Below, one piece after another: positions 55,176 through 63,604 of a stretch of DNA of 64,000 bases. This DNA is from Acidimicrobiia bacterium (GTDB taxonomy: Bacteria; Actinomycetota; Acidimicrobiia; Spongiisociales; ZC4RG35), in the NCBI GenBank assembly GCA_028285585.1, contig JANQOU010000008.1:1-64000 (forward strand), in the 5' to 3' direction. Within the stretch, counting starts at the first letter, position 1. Each line of letters begins with the position of its first letter. The notes under the pieces were generated by a model, which was not told the origin of the DNA, ran no database searches, and saw only the letters and a program-made list of their open reading frames with translations. Both the position numbers and the translations under genes were made by a program.

Positions 55176-55589
55176 ATGAGGCGGAATACCATCCGGGTGC
55201 TCACAGCAGTCTTCGTAGCCATTGTGTTGAGCGCCTGTTGCGCTGGGGACGGCTGCCCTCGGCACGCAATCGATCGGGAAAGCCTCGACGCCTTCGCAGG
55301 AACTGACACCTACACGGCAGAACTCTGTGCCGATGAAGAGTGTTACACCCAAGAAATCACATCGGACTCGTCATTAGCAACCGTGGGCTTCGCGCGTCCC
55401 GGAGATATCTGGCCAGCGGACAAGAACGCGGGGCCGATAGTCCTCACCGTCACCACGTCGGACCGAACCCTCACCGCCGAAGGCGCCAACATCGAGTTCG
55501 ACACCAAACGCCCCAACGGACGACGATGTGGGCCTGAATGCGAAGTCGCCGAGCTCAAGATCGTCGACAGCGTCATCGTCAACGCCTAG
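55176..55589 (+). CDS. Small Cys-rich secreted lipoprotein
   Basis: A 137-residue exported protein: MRRNTIRVLTAVFVAIVLSAC with lipobox LSAC, then CAGDGCPRHAIDRESLDAF. The mature part has further Cys (AELCADEECYTQ, GRRCGPECEVAEL) that may form disulfides. No family is recognised. It has its own leaderless-type box and ends 37 nt before Ku. Confidence 0.65.
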   Translation: MRRNTIRVLTAVFVAIVLSACCAGDGCPRHAIDRESLDAFAGTDTYTAELCADEECYTQEITSDSSLATVGFARPGDIWPADKNAGPIVLTVTTSDRTLTAEGANIEFDTKRPNGRRCGPECEVAELKIVDSVIVNA

Positions 55590-55613
55590 CCCTTACCAGT
55601 CACACCCCCTCTC

Positions 55614-55619
55614 TAGACT
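55614..55619 (+). promoter_or_regulatory. -10 box (TAGACT) of the ku gene
   Basis: TAGACT lies 7 nt before ATG 55627 and decides for that start over the ORF opening at 55528. Confidence 0.45.
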
Positions 55620-55626
55620 CCTACAC

Positions 55627-56415
55627 ATGCCCAGAGCCATATGGAAGGGTGCGATCAACTTCGGTCTGGTGACGATCCCGGTCGGCCTCTACACCGCGAC
55701 CGACAACAAGACGCCCAAGTTCAAACAGCTCAGAAAAGACGACCACTCCCCCATCCGCTACAAGCGCGTCGCCGAAGCCGACGGTGAAGAGGTGACCTGG
55801 GACGACATCGTCAAGGGCTACGAGTTCGAGAAAGACCGCTACGTGGTCTTCACCGACGAAGAACTGTCCTCGGCGCACACCGAGGGCAACAAGCTGGTCG
55901 ACGTCGTCCAGTTCGTCGACGAGTCGGAGATCGACCCGATGATGTACAAGTCGTCGTACTTCCTTGCCCCTGAGAAGACGGGGATCAAGGCCTATCGAAT
56001 CCTCGAGGAGGCGCTGAAGGAGAAGGGAAGGGTCGGCATCGCCAAAGTCTCCATCCGCGAGAAGCAGCAGCTGGCGACGCTCCGGGCGAAAGACGGGATG
56101 ATCGTCATGGAGACCATGTTCTGGCCCGACGAGATCCGCGAAGCCGAATTTGAGGAGATGGACGCCGAGGTGGAGATCCGCCCTGAGGAAGTCGAGATGG
56201 CCGCGTCCATCATCGACAACCTGACCAGGCCGTTTGAAGGCAAGGACTACGTCGACAAGACCCGTGAAGTCATCGAGGACCTCGCCGCCAAGAAAGTGGC
56301 GGGTGAGGAGATCGTTGCCCCGGTCTCACCCGAGCCAACCAAGGTGGTCGATCTTCTCGATGCGTTGAAGGCATCCGTCGAGGCCACCAAGTCGAAGCAA
56401 GCCAAAGCTGGCTGA
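55627..56415 (+). CDS. ku: Non-homologous end-joining protein Ku
   Basis: About 262 residues. PRAIWKGAINFGLVTIPVGLYTATDNKTPKFKQL is the bacterial Ku N-terminus; YKSSYFLAPEKTGIKAYRILEEALKEKGRVGIAKVSIREKQQLATLRAKDGMIVMETMFWPDEIR is the core that forms the ring round DNA. A short Lys-rich tail recruits LigD in other species. The ligase gene is convergent just downstream. Confidence 0.96.
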   Translation: MPRAIWKGAINFGLVTIPVGLYTATDNKTPKFKQLRKDDHSPIRYKRVAEADGEEVTWDDIVKGYEFEKDRYVVFTDEELSSAHTEGNKLVDVVQFVDESEIDPMMYKSSYFLAPEKTGIKAYRILEEALKEKGRVGIAKVSIREKQQLATLRAKDGMIVMETMFWPDEIREAEFEEMDAEVEIRPEEVEMAASIIDNLTRPFEGKDYVDKTREVIEDLAAKKVAGEEIVAPVSPEPTKVVDLLDALKASVEATKSKQAKAG

Positions 56416-56513
56416 CCCTCTTTCGCGCTGCATGACGTAGCTCCATGCGCCACCTGGTGCAGCGCAGACGAGGGAAGACGGAGACCACTCGGAGACCCTG
56501 AACGACCTGGGCT

Positions 56514-57476
56514 CTACGCGGGGCCTTCTTCCTCCCAGGTGACTGTTTCCGGGTCGGCCAATTCGATCCCCTTGTACACCGGGGCCCTGAGGTGGTCGTC
56601 GGTGGTCCACTCCTTGTACTCCACGCTGACGACGACGCCCGGCTCCACCCATGTCGGCTCGCCACGAGTCAGACGGCGAAGCTCCTCCTCGTTGACAAAC
56701 GGGCTGGACGGTCGCTCCAACTCCCGGAGTGCCGTTTTGAACGCACCCAAAGACCTCTCGTCGAACCCGGAACCGACCGCAGCCACCCATCGAAGACCCT
56801 CGGGGACTTGCAGGCCCACTAGCACTGAGCCGAACGTCGCCGCCCGGCCGCCCTCACCCGGCAAGTAACCGCCGATCACAGCCCTCAAAGTGTGCCGTAT
56901 GGAGATCTTCCTCCAGTGATCGGAGCGACGACCAGGCTGATATGAGGATCCGGACTTCTTGGCGACGACTCCTTCGAGGCCTTGCTGCTTGGCAGCCTCA
57001 AACAGAGCCACACCGGTGGCAGGAGTCGGCTCGGGGACAATCACGGGCGACTCGAGATCGAGGCTGGAGAGCAACTCCCTTCGCTCCTCGTACGGCTCCC
57101 CGGTCACCTCGGCGCCGTGGAAGAGCACATCGAACACCACCAAGTTGACCGGGACTGCGGCGGCCGTGCCAGCACCGCCGAACCCAGTGCGCCGTTGCAA
57201 CAGAGAGAACGATGGAGCACCTTGCTCGTCGAACGCCACCACTTCACCGTCGAGTACCACTCCGTCCGGGATGTCGAGACTGGCCAGCTCGGGAAAAGGA
57301 CCCAGCAGATCCAGCCCACGCCGCGACCGCGCCCGGACACTTCCCTGCTGTGACCCGACCAGGGCCCGGTAGCCGTCCCACTTGACCTCGAACCACCAAT
57401 CATCGCCGTCGAACGGTTGAGGCCACCTCGTGGCCAGCATCGGCTCGTAGTCAGGAAGACGGCGATGGACGCTCAA
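56514..57476 (-). CDS. LigD-type ATP-dependent DNA ligase (ligase domain only)
   Basis: A 320-residue ligase. YEPMLATRWPQPFDGDDWWFEVKWDGYRALV contains motif I with the adenylated Lys (EVKWDGYR); LDGEVVAFDEQG is motif III, EGVVAKKSGSSYQPGRRSDHWRKI motifs IV/V, and the OB domain with VVSVEYKEWTTDDHLRAPVYKG (motif VI region). Polymerase and phosphoesterase domains of full LigD are absent. With Ku it gives a minimal NHEJ pair. It overlaps the yqeY stop by 4 nt. Confidence 0.92.
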   Translation of the reverse strand: MSVHRRLPDYEPMLATRWPQPFDGDDWWFEVKWDGYRALVGSQQGSVRARSRRGLDLLGPFPELASLDIPDGVVLDGEVVAFDEQGAPSFSLLQRRTGFGGAGTAAAVPVNLVVFDVLFHGAEVTGEPYEERRELLSSLDLESPVIVPEPTPATGVALFEAAKQQGLEGVVAKKSGSSYQPGRRSDHWRKISIRHTLRAVIGGYLPGEGGRAATFGSVLVGLQVPEGLRWVAAVGSGFDERSLGAFKTALRELERPSSPFVNEEELRRLTRGEPTWVEPGVVVSVEYKEWTTDDHLRAPVYKGIELADPETVTWEEEGPA

Positions 57477-57937
57477 CCGCCGCTGAGCTCCTCCCGGACC
57501 AGCCGGTTGACCAAGCCGCCGTCGAGGTCTTTGCCGTGGCTCTTCATGAGGTGCCCGGTGACACGACCGGCCGCCTTCTCATCGCCGGCCACGCCCAACT
57601 CGGCGATCGCTTCACTCACCAGTGCCCTGGTCTCGGCCTCACCCAGCTTCTGCGGCAGCCAACGCGACAGGTACTCCACCTCGAAGGCGAGCTTTGCTGC
57701 CATCTCCGCGCCGCGCTCACCCACGTCCTCGTACTCGGCGCGCGACTTGTCCATCTTCTTCACATACGAGGCGATCACCTTCTGATAGAAGGCGTCGTTG
57801 GCCTCGCCCTCGAAATCGGGCTGGCTGCGGGCCGTAGCAACCTCGGTTTGCACCTGACGAATCACATCGCGACGCGGCTTGTCCTGTGCCCGCATCGCGT
57901 CTTTCAACTCATCGGACAGCTCTTGTTGAATGCTCAT
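57473..57937 (-). CDS. yqeY: GatB/YqeY domain protein
   Basis: About 154 residues of helical YqeY: SIQQELSDELKDAMRAQDKPRRDVIRQVQTEVATAR, AKLAFEVEYLSRWLPQKLGEAETRALV. Related to the tail domain of GatB and thought to bind tRNA-like ligands; function unsettled. ATG 57937 overlaps the GDPD stop by 1 nt. Confidence 0.9.
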   Translation of the reverse strand: MSIQQELSDELKDAMRAQDKPRRDVIRQVQTEVATARSQPDFEGEANDAFYQKVIASYVKKMDKSRAEYEDVGERGAEMAAKLAFEVEYLSRWLPQKLGEAETRALVSEAIAELGVAGDEKAAGRVTGHLMKSHGKDLDGGLVNRLVREELSGG

Positions 57938-58623
57938 CAATTCTCCTCGAGATGTTGGCTGAGAAGGCCAGGGTTGTCGGTGATGATGCTCTCCACTCCC
58001 CAATCGGCCAACTGTTTTGCCCGGTCGACGTCGTTCACCGTCCAGGTGCCGTAGCTCAGCCCGCCAACCGATTTCATCGGCTCCGTGATCATCCGATGGT
58101 CGGGGATCAGCATCTCGTGACCGGCGCTCCGGCAGTGCTCAACTAGCTCCGCCATCGAACCGCCGCCAGTCACGAGGTACCCGGTGCGCATCTCCGAGAA
58201 CACCTCTCGGACCCGCTTCAGCGTCTCTGGATTGAAAGAGGTGATGATGTCTCCCGGCCTTGCCCTCTCGGCAGCTTCCAAGGCGCGGCGATGGTCGGGC
58301 TCGAAGCCGGGCTCCCAGGGATCGTTCTTGATCTCGAACTGAACCCTGGTGCCGGGCAGCGCCGCCACAACCTCGTCGAGAAGCGCGGGGTGGTGCCCGT
58401 CGCCGAGATCCTGCTCCGCCAATACCGCCCAGTCGGTCTCGTGCACCGGCATCCCGCCCAGGGTGGGGTCGTGGCTGAGGATCAGCTTCCCATCACCTGA
58501 GCGTCTCACATCCAGCTCGACTTCTGAGACCACCGCCGACGCCGCGAGGAAGCCGGCCAGGGTGTTGTCGGGGTACCGCTCGGGCCATCCGCGATGGCCG
58601 ACCATGACGGCCGAAAATGTCAT
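57937..58623 (-). CDS. Glycerophosphodiester phosphodiesterase
   Basis: About 228 residues, TIM-barrel GDPD: VMVGHRGWPERYPDNTLAGFLAA (catalytic HRG, Glu/Asp), EVELDVRRSGDGKLILSHDP (metal-binding), VQFEIKND and ITSFNPETLKRV. Hydrolyses glycerophosphodiesters to glycerol 3-phosphate and an alcohol. No signal peptide, so cytoplasmic. ATG 58623 starts the homology; the longer frame to 58677 is unlikely. Confidence 0.92.
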   Translation of the reverse strand: MTFSAVMVGHRGWPERYPDNTLAGFLAASAVVSEVELDVRRSGDGKLILSHDPTLGGMPVHETDWAVLAEQDLGDGHHPALLDEVVAALPGTRVQFEIKNDPWEPGFEPDHRRALEAAERARPGDIITSFNPETLKRVREVFSEMRTGYLVTGGGSMAELVEHCRSAGHEMLIPDHRMITEPMKSVGGLSYGTWTVNDVDRAKQLADWGVESIITDNPGLLSQHLEEN

Positions 58624-58714
58624 AAAACATCCCGAAATCTGTTTACAACGTACCCAGGCGACTGTACCGTGCCCCATGGAATCCCCCCGGACTCGTACTT
58701 ATGTGCGAAGGTCC

Positions 58715-58732
58715 TTGTGAAAAAGATCACAA
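58715..58732. promoter_or_regulatory. CRP/FNR-type operator upstream of whiB1
   Basis: TTGTGAAAAAGATCACAA: a perfect inverted repeat TGTGA-N6-TCACA, the classic binding site of cAMP-receptor-type regulators. It ends 16 nt before the GTG of whiB1. In Mycobacterium tuberculosis whiB1 is controlled by a CRP protein; the same is inferred here. Confidence 0.75.
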
Positions 58733-58748
58733 AGTAAGGAATCAAGTC

Positions 58749-59024
58749 GTGCTCACCAACACAATCACAACTGATTGGCGAGACCTGGCTTCATGCCGCG
58801 ACTCCGAGCCCACCCTCTTTTTCCCGGTCGGAACCACAGGTCCGGCGATCGAGCAGATCGATGCTGCAATCGCCATCTGTCAGACCTGTGTCGTCCAGGA
58901 AGACTGTCTCCAGTACGCACTGGAGACGAACCAGGAGTCGGGTGTTTGGGGCGGCTACGCCGAAGACGACAGACGTCGTCTTCGCAAGCGCTGGCTCGCA
59001 GAGCGTCGTAGACGCTCCGCCTGA
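58749..59024 (+). CDS. whiB1: WhiB-family iron-sulfur regulator, WhiB1-like
   Basis: About 91 residues. Four Cys for a [4Fe-4S] cluster: DLASCRDSEP, ICQTCVVQEDC; then the G[VI]WGG turn in QESGVWGGYAEDDRRRLRKR and a basic C-terminus for DNA binding. LFFPVGTTGPA and TNQESGVWGG are very like WhiB1, the NO-sensing essential regulator of Actinobacteria. GTG 58749 is used (AAGGAA site upstream); earlier starts would run through the CRP box. Confidence 0.93.
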   Translation: MLTNTITTDWRDLASCRDSEPTLFFPVGTTGPAIEQIDAAIAICQTCVVQEDCLQYALETNQESGVWGGYAEDDRRRLRKRWLAERRRRSA

Positions 59025-59046
59025 CACAACCCAATCGCAGTGAGTG

Positions 59047-59070
59047 GATGACGCCCTTCGGGGCGTCATC
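59047..59070 (+). terminator. whiB1 terminator
   Basis: GATGACGCCC, loop TTCG, GGGCGTCATC: a 10-bp stem with a UUCG-type tetraloop, followed by TCTCGTT. The convergent DUF3107 gene ends just beyond, so it may serve both. Confidence 0.85.
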
Positions 59071-59075
59071 TCTCG

Positions 59076-59303
59076 TTAGACGGCAGGCGCAAAGCCGACA
59101 GTTGTGGGCTCGTCGGCGTCATCCATCTCGATGAAGGCCACGTTCGGCGCGGGGATACCCACCGAACGGCCCTTGCTGTCGGTGAACCAGCCCAGTTCCC
59201 CGTCACGAACGGCGCGTTCGATCTCCTTCTTGAACGCCTTGGCGTCGTCGATCTCGATCTCGACCATCTTGTCGGTGTTGAGGATGCCGATGCGGACTTT
59301 CAT
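59076..59303 (-). CDS. DUF3107 family protein
   Basis: A 75-residue protein: MKVRIGILNTDKMVEIEIDDAKAFKKEIERAV...LGWFTDSKGRSVGIPAPNVAFIEM matches DUF3107, small beta-alpha proteins conserved in Actinobacteria. Function unknown. ATG 59303 has a TACGAT box 6 nt upstream, which rules out the longer frame from 59339. Confidence 0.88.
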   Translation of the reverse strand: MKVRIGILNTDKMVEIEIDDAKAFKKEIERAVRDGELGWFTDSKGRSVGIPAPNVAFIEMDDADEPTTVGFAPAV

Positions 59304-59309
59304 GCTCGC

Positions 59310-59315
59310 ATCGTA
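59310..59315 (-). promoter_or_regulatory. -10 box (TACGAT) of the DUF3107 gene
   Basis: Minus-strand TACGAT ends 6 nt before ATG 59303. Confidence 0.45.
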
Positions 59316-59344
59316 ACCCTCTTCCCCCACCTCTCTCATCGACG

Positions 59345-59350
59345 TACGTT
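59345..59350 (+). promoter_or_regulatory. -10 box (TACGTT) of the LysM gene
   Basis: TACGTT lies 6 nt before ATG 59357. Confidence 0.45.
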
Positions 59351-59356
59351 GAGATC

Positions 59357-59665
59357 ATGAAACGCGCTGCGGTGGTTCTGGTCGTGACCATCCTCACCTT
59401 GGTCTCGGATATGGTGGTGGCACAGCCGTCGGTCAGTGTCCGTCTCCCGGTCGTGATGCAAACCGAGACCAGCGAGACGACGGTGGTCGTCGAGCGTGGC
59501 GACCATCTTTGGAAGATCGCAGCCAGGCACCTGGAACAGACCGGCTCCGACCAACCGATCGCGCCGTATTGGAGAAGTGTGGTCGAGATCAATCGGGACG
59601 AACTGCGCTCGGGCGACCCCGATCTGGTGTATCCCGGAGAAGTCGTGCTCCTGCCGGCTCCCTAG
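59357..59665 (+). CDS. Small secreted LysM-domain protein
   Basis: A 102-residue protein with a signal peptide (KRAAVVLVVTILTLVSDMVVAQ) and one LysM-like domain: TTVVVERGDHLWKIAARHLEQTGSDQPIAPYWRSVVEINRDELRSGDPDLVYPGEVVLLPAP. LysM binds peptidoglycan, so a cell-wall-bound role is likely. It converges on the sugar dehydrogenase gene with a 4-nt overlap. Confidence 0.85.
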   Translation: MKRAAVVLVVTILTLVSDMVVAQPSVSVRLPVVMQTETSETTVVVERGDHLWKIAARHLEQTGSDQPIAPYWRSVVEINRDELRSGDPDLVYPGEVVLLPAP

Positions 59666-61005
59666 CGAACTGCGGTGAACTTGTAGACCTGGCCGCCATG
59701 AGTCAGCAGGTACATCTCGCCGTGGCCGTCGATCCCGTAGCTGTTGGGCTGGCCGACGTTGCCCAAGTCCTCACTCCAATCAGTCTCCTCGGTGACTGCA
59801 CCGTCGACGATGCGGAAGGAACGGATCCATGAGGTCACCCAGTCGCTGTAGAAGTAGAGACCGTCCAACTCGGGAATCTCAGACCCTCGATAGACGTAGC
59901 CACCGGTGATCGAGAGGCCGTCGTCGTGGGTGTAGATGAGAACAGGTGAGGTGTAGTCCGCCGCGGCACAGTCCTGGTTGTGGAAGCACCTGGTTCCCTC
60001 CATGTCCGACCAGCCGAAGTTGTACCCGCCCTCGTCGATCGAGACAACGTTGACTTCCTCCTGATCGGCGTGTCCGACGTCACCGATGTAGAGAAGACGG
60101 GTCTCGTGGTCGATGGCGAACCGCCAGGGGTTTCTCAGGCCGAAGGCGAAGATCTCTGGTGCGCCCCCGCCACCGACAAAGGGATTGTTGGGCGGAATCG
60201 CATAAGGATCGCCATTGTCGACATCGATCCTCATGATGGCCCCATACATGGTGTTGGGGTCCTGGCCCTGGGCACGTGAGTCGGCCCCGTCACCGGACGT
60301 GAACCACAAGTAGCCGTCTGGCCCGAAAGCGACCGCCCCGGCGTAGTGCCGTATGTCGGTGGCGTTGGGAGGCTGCTCCATCTCCCAGATGATCCGCTCC
60401 GAGTCGCTGTTGGCCCGGTTCGGGTCAGAAACGGTTGTGGTGAACTCGGAGAGGCGGCGGTTGCCGCCCTTCACGGTGTAATAGACGTAGAACCTGTTGT
60501 TGCTGGCGTACTCGGGATGAAAGGCCATGCCGAGAAGACCCTGCTCGATGCCACCGGCCAGCACCCGGTCGGTGAGGTCGAGGAACGCCGGGTCAACCAG
60601 CTCCCGGCTCTCGTCGAGGATCCTGATGACACCCACCCGCTGGGCAACGAAGAGACGGTCGTCTCCCTCCGGAGCGGTCAGGACGGTTGGCTGACGAAAG
60701 CCGTCATAGACGAGGTCGAGCCGGACGGCCTGGAGCTCTGGGAGGTTCGGGTCGACGGTGCCATCACCCGGCTGCGATCCGCCGTTTCCATCGCCTGGGT
60801 CAACAGTTGAGGTGCTCCCGTCGCCAGGAGTCGTCGTGGTCGTCGACTCGGAGGCACCAGCCGGGGCCCCATCTCCTCCAGGCAAATCCGTAGCCGAGCC
60901 GCGGAAGAAGAGAACACCCGTTACCAGGACCACCAGCATCAACACGACGAGACCACGCAACTGTGCTTGCACGGGGCTTGGTCGATCGCGATGACGGGCG
61001 GTCAC
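59662..61005 (-). CDS. PQQ-type sugar dehydrogenase (glucose/sorbosone dehydrogenase family), membrane-anchored
   Basis: A 447-residue protein. One N-terminal membrane helix (LRGLVVLMLVVLVTGVLFF) is followed by a Ser/Thr/Gly/Asp linker and a six-bladed propeller: VYDGFRQPTVLTAPEGDDRLFVAQRVGVIRI, LLGMAFHPEYASNNRFYVYYT, GDGADSRAQGQDPNTMYGAIMRIDV, NPWRFAIDHETRLLYIGDVGHADQEEVNVV. This matches soluble GDH/YliI-type enzymes that oxidise sugars with PQQ outside the cell. Starts at GTG 61005 with a TACACT box 8 nt upstream. The substrate is unknown. Confidence 0.88.
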   Translation of the reverse strand: MTARHRDRPSPVQAQLRGLVVLMLVVLVTGVLFFRGSATDLPGGDGAPAGASESTTTTTPGDGSTSTVDPGDGNGGSQPGDGTVDPNLPELQAVRLDLVYDGFRQPTVLTAPEGDDRLFVAQRVGVIRILDESRELVDPAFLDLTDRVLAGGIEQGLLGMAFHPEYASNNRFYVYYTVKGGNRRLSEFTTTVSDPNRANSDSERIIWEMEQPPNATDIRHYAGAVAFGPDGYLWFTSGDGADSRAQGQDPNTMYGAIMRIDVDNGDPYAIPPNNPFVGGGGAPEIFAFGLRNPWRFAIDHETRLLYIGDVGHADQEEVNVVSIDEGGYNFGWSDMEGTRCFHNQDCAAADYTSPVLIYTHDDGLSITGGYVYRGSEIPELDGLYFYSDWVTSWIRSFRIVDGAVTEETDWSEDLGNVGQPNSYGIDGHGEMYLLTHGGQVYKFTAVR

Positions 61006-61013
61006 GGGGCGCG

Positions 61014-61019
61014 AGTGTA
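61014..61019 (-). promoter_or_regulatory. -10 box (TACACT) of the sugar dehydrogenase gene
   Basis: Minus-strand TACACT ends 8 nt before GTG 61005. Confidence 0.35.
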
Positions 61020-61051
61020 GGAACGGCTACGCAGCAAACTGAACGAAGGAT

Positions 61052-62023
61052 TCAGGCGTTCTCGCCGAGAAAGATGTCCGAGACGGACGAGTCCATGAAG
61101 ATCGCTTGAAGGGTCTCGGCCAGAATCGGGGCGATCGACAGCACCTGCATGTGGTCCAGCTCCTGGATGTCGGTCGAGACCGGCAAGGTGTTGGTGACGA
61201 TCACCTCATCGATCGGAGCGTTCTTGATCCGGTCGAGTGCCGGGTCCGAGAAGACACCGTGGGTTGCAGCGATGCGCACGCTGAGTGCCCCGTACTCACG
61301 CACCATCTCCGCGGCATTGCACACCGTACCGGCGGTATCAATGATGTCGTCGACGATCACAACGTGGCGATCGGTGACCTTTCCAGCCATCGAGAGTGCC
61401 GACGACTCGTTGTGCTCGGCCGGGTCACGACGCTTGTAGATGAAAGCGACTGAGGCGTCGAGATGCCTGGCGTACTTCTCCGCTCGCTTCACACCGCCGG
61501 CATCCGGGGAGAGCACGGTGGTCTTGCCATTCATTCGCTCCGAGAGGTAGTCGGTGATGATCGGGAGGGCGGTCAGGGAGTCGAAAGGCTTCGAGATGAA
61601 CCCCTGGAGCTGGCCGGTGTGGAGATCCACCGAGACAAGGCGGTCGGCTCCGGCTTTCATCAGCAAGTCGCTGACGAGACGCGCCGTGATCGGCTCCCTG
61701 GGCATCACCTTCTTGTCCTGCCGCGAGTAGCCGAAGTAGGGCATGACCGCGGTGATGCTCCTCGCCGAAGCTCGCTTGAGAGCGTCGATCGCGATGAGCT
61801 GTTCCATGATGTGCTCGTTGATCGGGTGCGAGTGGCTCTGCATCACGAAGCAATCGGCACCTCGGACACTCTCCTCGGGACGAACGTAGATCTCGCCATT
61901 GGCGAAAGTGGAGCGGGAGAGGTTTCCGAGTTGGACGCCGAGCACCTCGGCCACCTCCTCGGCAAGAGGCTCATTAGCGCCTCCAGTGAAGACCATCATT
62001 CGGTTGCGGGAGACGATGTCCAC
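61052..62023 (-). CDS. prs: Ribose-phosphate pyrophosphokinase
   Basis: About 323 residues, makes PRPP from ribose 5-phosphate and ATP. MMVFTGGANEPLAEEVAEVLG, FVMQSHSHPINEHIMEQLIAIDALKRASARSITAVMPYFGYSRQDKK, and the PRPP loop VIVDDIIDTAGTVCNAAEM. The frame opens at 62119, but GTG 62023, just past the glmU stop, begins the homology (VDIVSRNRMMVF). Follows glmU, as in most Actinobacteria. Confidence 0.96.
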   Translation of the reverse strand: MDIVSRNRMMVFTGGANEPLAEEVAEVLGVQLGNLSRSTFANGEIYVRPEESVRGADCFVMQSHSHPINEHIMEQLIAIDALKRASARSITAVMPYFGYSRQDKKVMPREPITARLVSDLLMKAGADRLVSVDLHTGQLQGFISKPFDSLTALPIITDYLSERMNGKTTVLSPDAGGVKRAEKYARHLDASVAFIYKRRDPAEHNESSALSMAGKVTDRHVVIVDDIIDTAGTVCNAAEMVREYGALSVRIAATHGVFSDPALDRIKNAPIDEVIVTNTLPVSTDIQELDHMQVLSIAPILAETLQAIFMDSSVSDIFLGENA

Positions 62024-62024
62024 G

Positions 62025-63413
62025 TCAGTCCTCAGCCTTTTTCGCGGCCTTGCGCGCTTGCCTCCGATGAGAGTAGCCGGGGATTTCCCTCTGACCAGAC
62101 CGCTCGATGGCAAGAGCATCGTCCGAAACGTCGTTGGTGATCACAGAACCGGCTCCGGTGCTCGCCCGGTCACCGATGGTGACCGGCGCGACGAGCATGG
62201 TGTCCGAGCCAATGAATGCGTCCTCACCGATCTCCGTCTTGTGCTTGTCAACACCGTCGTAGTTCACAGTCACCGTGCCGGCTCCGATGTTGGAGCGAGC
62301 ACCCACCTCGGCATCACCTAGGTAAGCCTGATGATTCGCCTTGGCTCCCTCGCCGAGAGTCGTGTTCTTGGTCTCGACGAACGTCCCGATCTTGGAGCCT
62401 GCCTCCATGACACTGCCTTCGCGCAGTGATGCATACGGACCGACCTGGCAGTTCTCCCCAACAACGGCACCACGCACCACCGAATACCAGACCCTGGCCC
62501 CTTCGCCGATGGAACTGTCGACGATGAAGCTGTCGGGGCCCACCACTGCATGTGCAGCGATCGTGGTGTCGCCTTCCAGGTGGACGCCCGGGTAGATGCG
62601 GGCACCTGGGGCTACCGTCACCGTCTCGTCGATATAGGTGCGCTGAGGGTCCAGCATCCAGACGCCCGACTGCATCAGGCGCTCGTTGACCCTCGTTCGC
62701 AGCTCCTGCTGTGCTTCGGCCAACTGATCGTGGCTGTTGATACCGGCCACCTCCTCCGGGCGGGACACTACGGCCTCCAGTTTGTCACCTTTGCCGGCAA
62801 GGATGGCGACCACATCGGTGATGTAGTACTCGCCCTGAGCGTTGTCGTCGGTGATCTCGTCGAGCGCCGCTCTGAACTCATCGGCTCTGATCGCATAGAT
62901 GCCGGCATTGAACTCCTTGATCTCGAGCTGCTCCGGTGTGCAGTCGCGATGCTCAACGATCTCCTGCACCGACCCCGACTCATCACGGACCACTCGCCCG
63001 TACCCGGAAGGGTCATCGATGTGGGCCGTGATCAGACGGCCAGTCTCGTCGGCCTGGACATCAGCCAACTCCTGAACCAGCGAAGGTGTGAGCATCGGTG
63101 TGTCGCCGTACAACACAACGATGACGTCACCAGGCAACGTGTCACCAAGAGCCGCTATCCCGATCTGAGCCGCATGACCGGTGCCGAGCTGCTGCTCTTG
63201 GATGGCCACCACGACATCGGAGGGGAGAGTCTCCCGGACAACGTCAGCGCCGTGGCCGAGCACCACCACCGTCGACTCGGGTTGGAGAGGCTGAGCAGCA
63301 GCAAGCACCCAGCCCAGCATCGTCCTGCCGGCTATTGGATGGGCCACTTTGGGCAGCTCCGAGTTCATGCGCTTCCCCTGGCCGGCGGCCAGGACGACGA
63401 TGTGAACTGCCAA
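62025..63413 (-). CDS. glmU: Bifunctional GlmU (N-acetylglucosamine-1-phosphate uridyltransferase / acetyltransferase)
   Basis: A 462-residue bifunctional enzyme that makes UDP-GlcNAc for the cell wall. Uridyltransferase: VVLAAGQGKRMNSELPKVAHPIAGRTMLGWVL; acetyltransferase with left-handed helix repeats: YGPYASLREGSVMEAGSKIGTFVETKNTTLGEGAKANHQAYLGDAEVG-type stretches, active-site region of NIGAGTVTVNYDGVDKHKTEIGEDAFIGSDTMLVAPV. The start codon is TTG 63413, preceded by AGAAAGGG. A tRNA-Gln gene lies just upstream on the same strand. Confidence 0.96.
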   Translation of the reverse strand: MAVHIVVLAAGQGKRMNSELPKVAHPIAGRTMLGWVLAAAQPLQPESTVVVLGHGADVVRETLPSDVVVAIQEQQLGTGHAAQIGIAALGDTLPGDVIVVLYGDTPMLTPSLVQELADVQADETGRLITAHIDDPSGYGRVVRDESGSVQEIVEHRDCTPEQLEIKEFNAGIYAIRADEFRAALDEITDDNAQGEYYITDVVAILAGKGDKLEAVVSRPEEVAGINSHDQLAEAQQELRTRVNERLMQSGVWMLDPQRTYIDETVTVAPGARIYPGVHLEGDTTIAAHAVVGPDSFIVDSSIGEGARVWYSVVRGAVVGENCQVGPYASLREGSVMEAGSKIGTFVETKNTTLGEGAKANHQAYLGDAEVGARSNIGAGTVTVNYDGVDKHKTEIGEDAFIGSDTMLVAPVTIGDRASTGAGSVITNDVSDDALAIERSGQREIPGYSHRRQARKAAKKAED

Positions 63414-63435
63414 GTGGGCCCTTTCTAAGCCGTTG

Positions 63436-63507
63436 CTGGGGGGGCAGGACTCGAACCCGCTCTAACAGGACCAAAACCTGCCGTGCTACCGGTTACACCA
63501 CCCCCCA
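63436..63507 (-). tRNA. tRNA-Gln (anticodon TTG)
   Basis: Cloverleaf on the minus strand: acceptor TGGGGGG/CCCCCCA, D arm GTG..CAC, anticodon stem GCAGG/CCTGT with loop TTTTGGT (anticodon TTG), T arm GCGGG-TTCGAGT-CCTGC, discriminator G. CCA is not encoded. It lies between ispE and glmU, a common place for this tRNA in Actinobacteria. Confidence 0.96.
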
Positions 63508-63604
63508 AAATTCGTGTGGGTCGGGGTTCGGACAGGTTACCGAGAGACGAATGGAACCCACATCTAACAGGACCACCATGAACCCTCTCCCACTCGCGGC
63601 GCCC

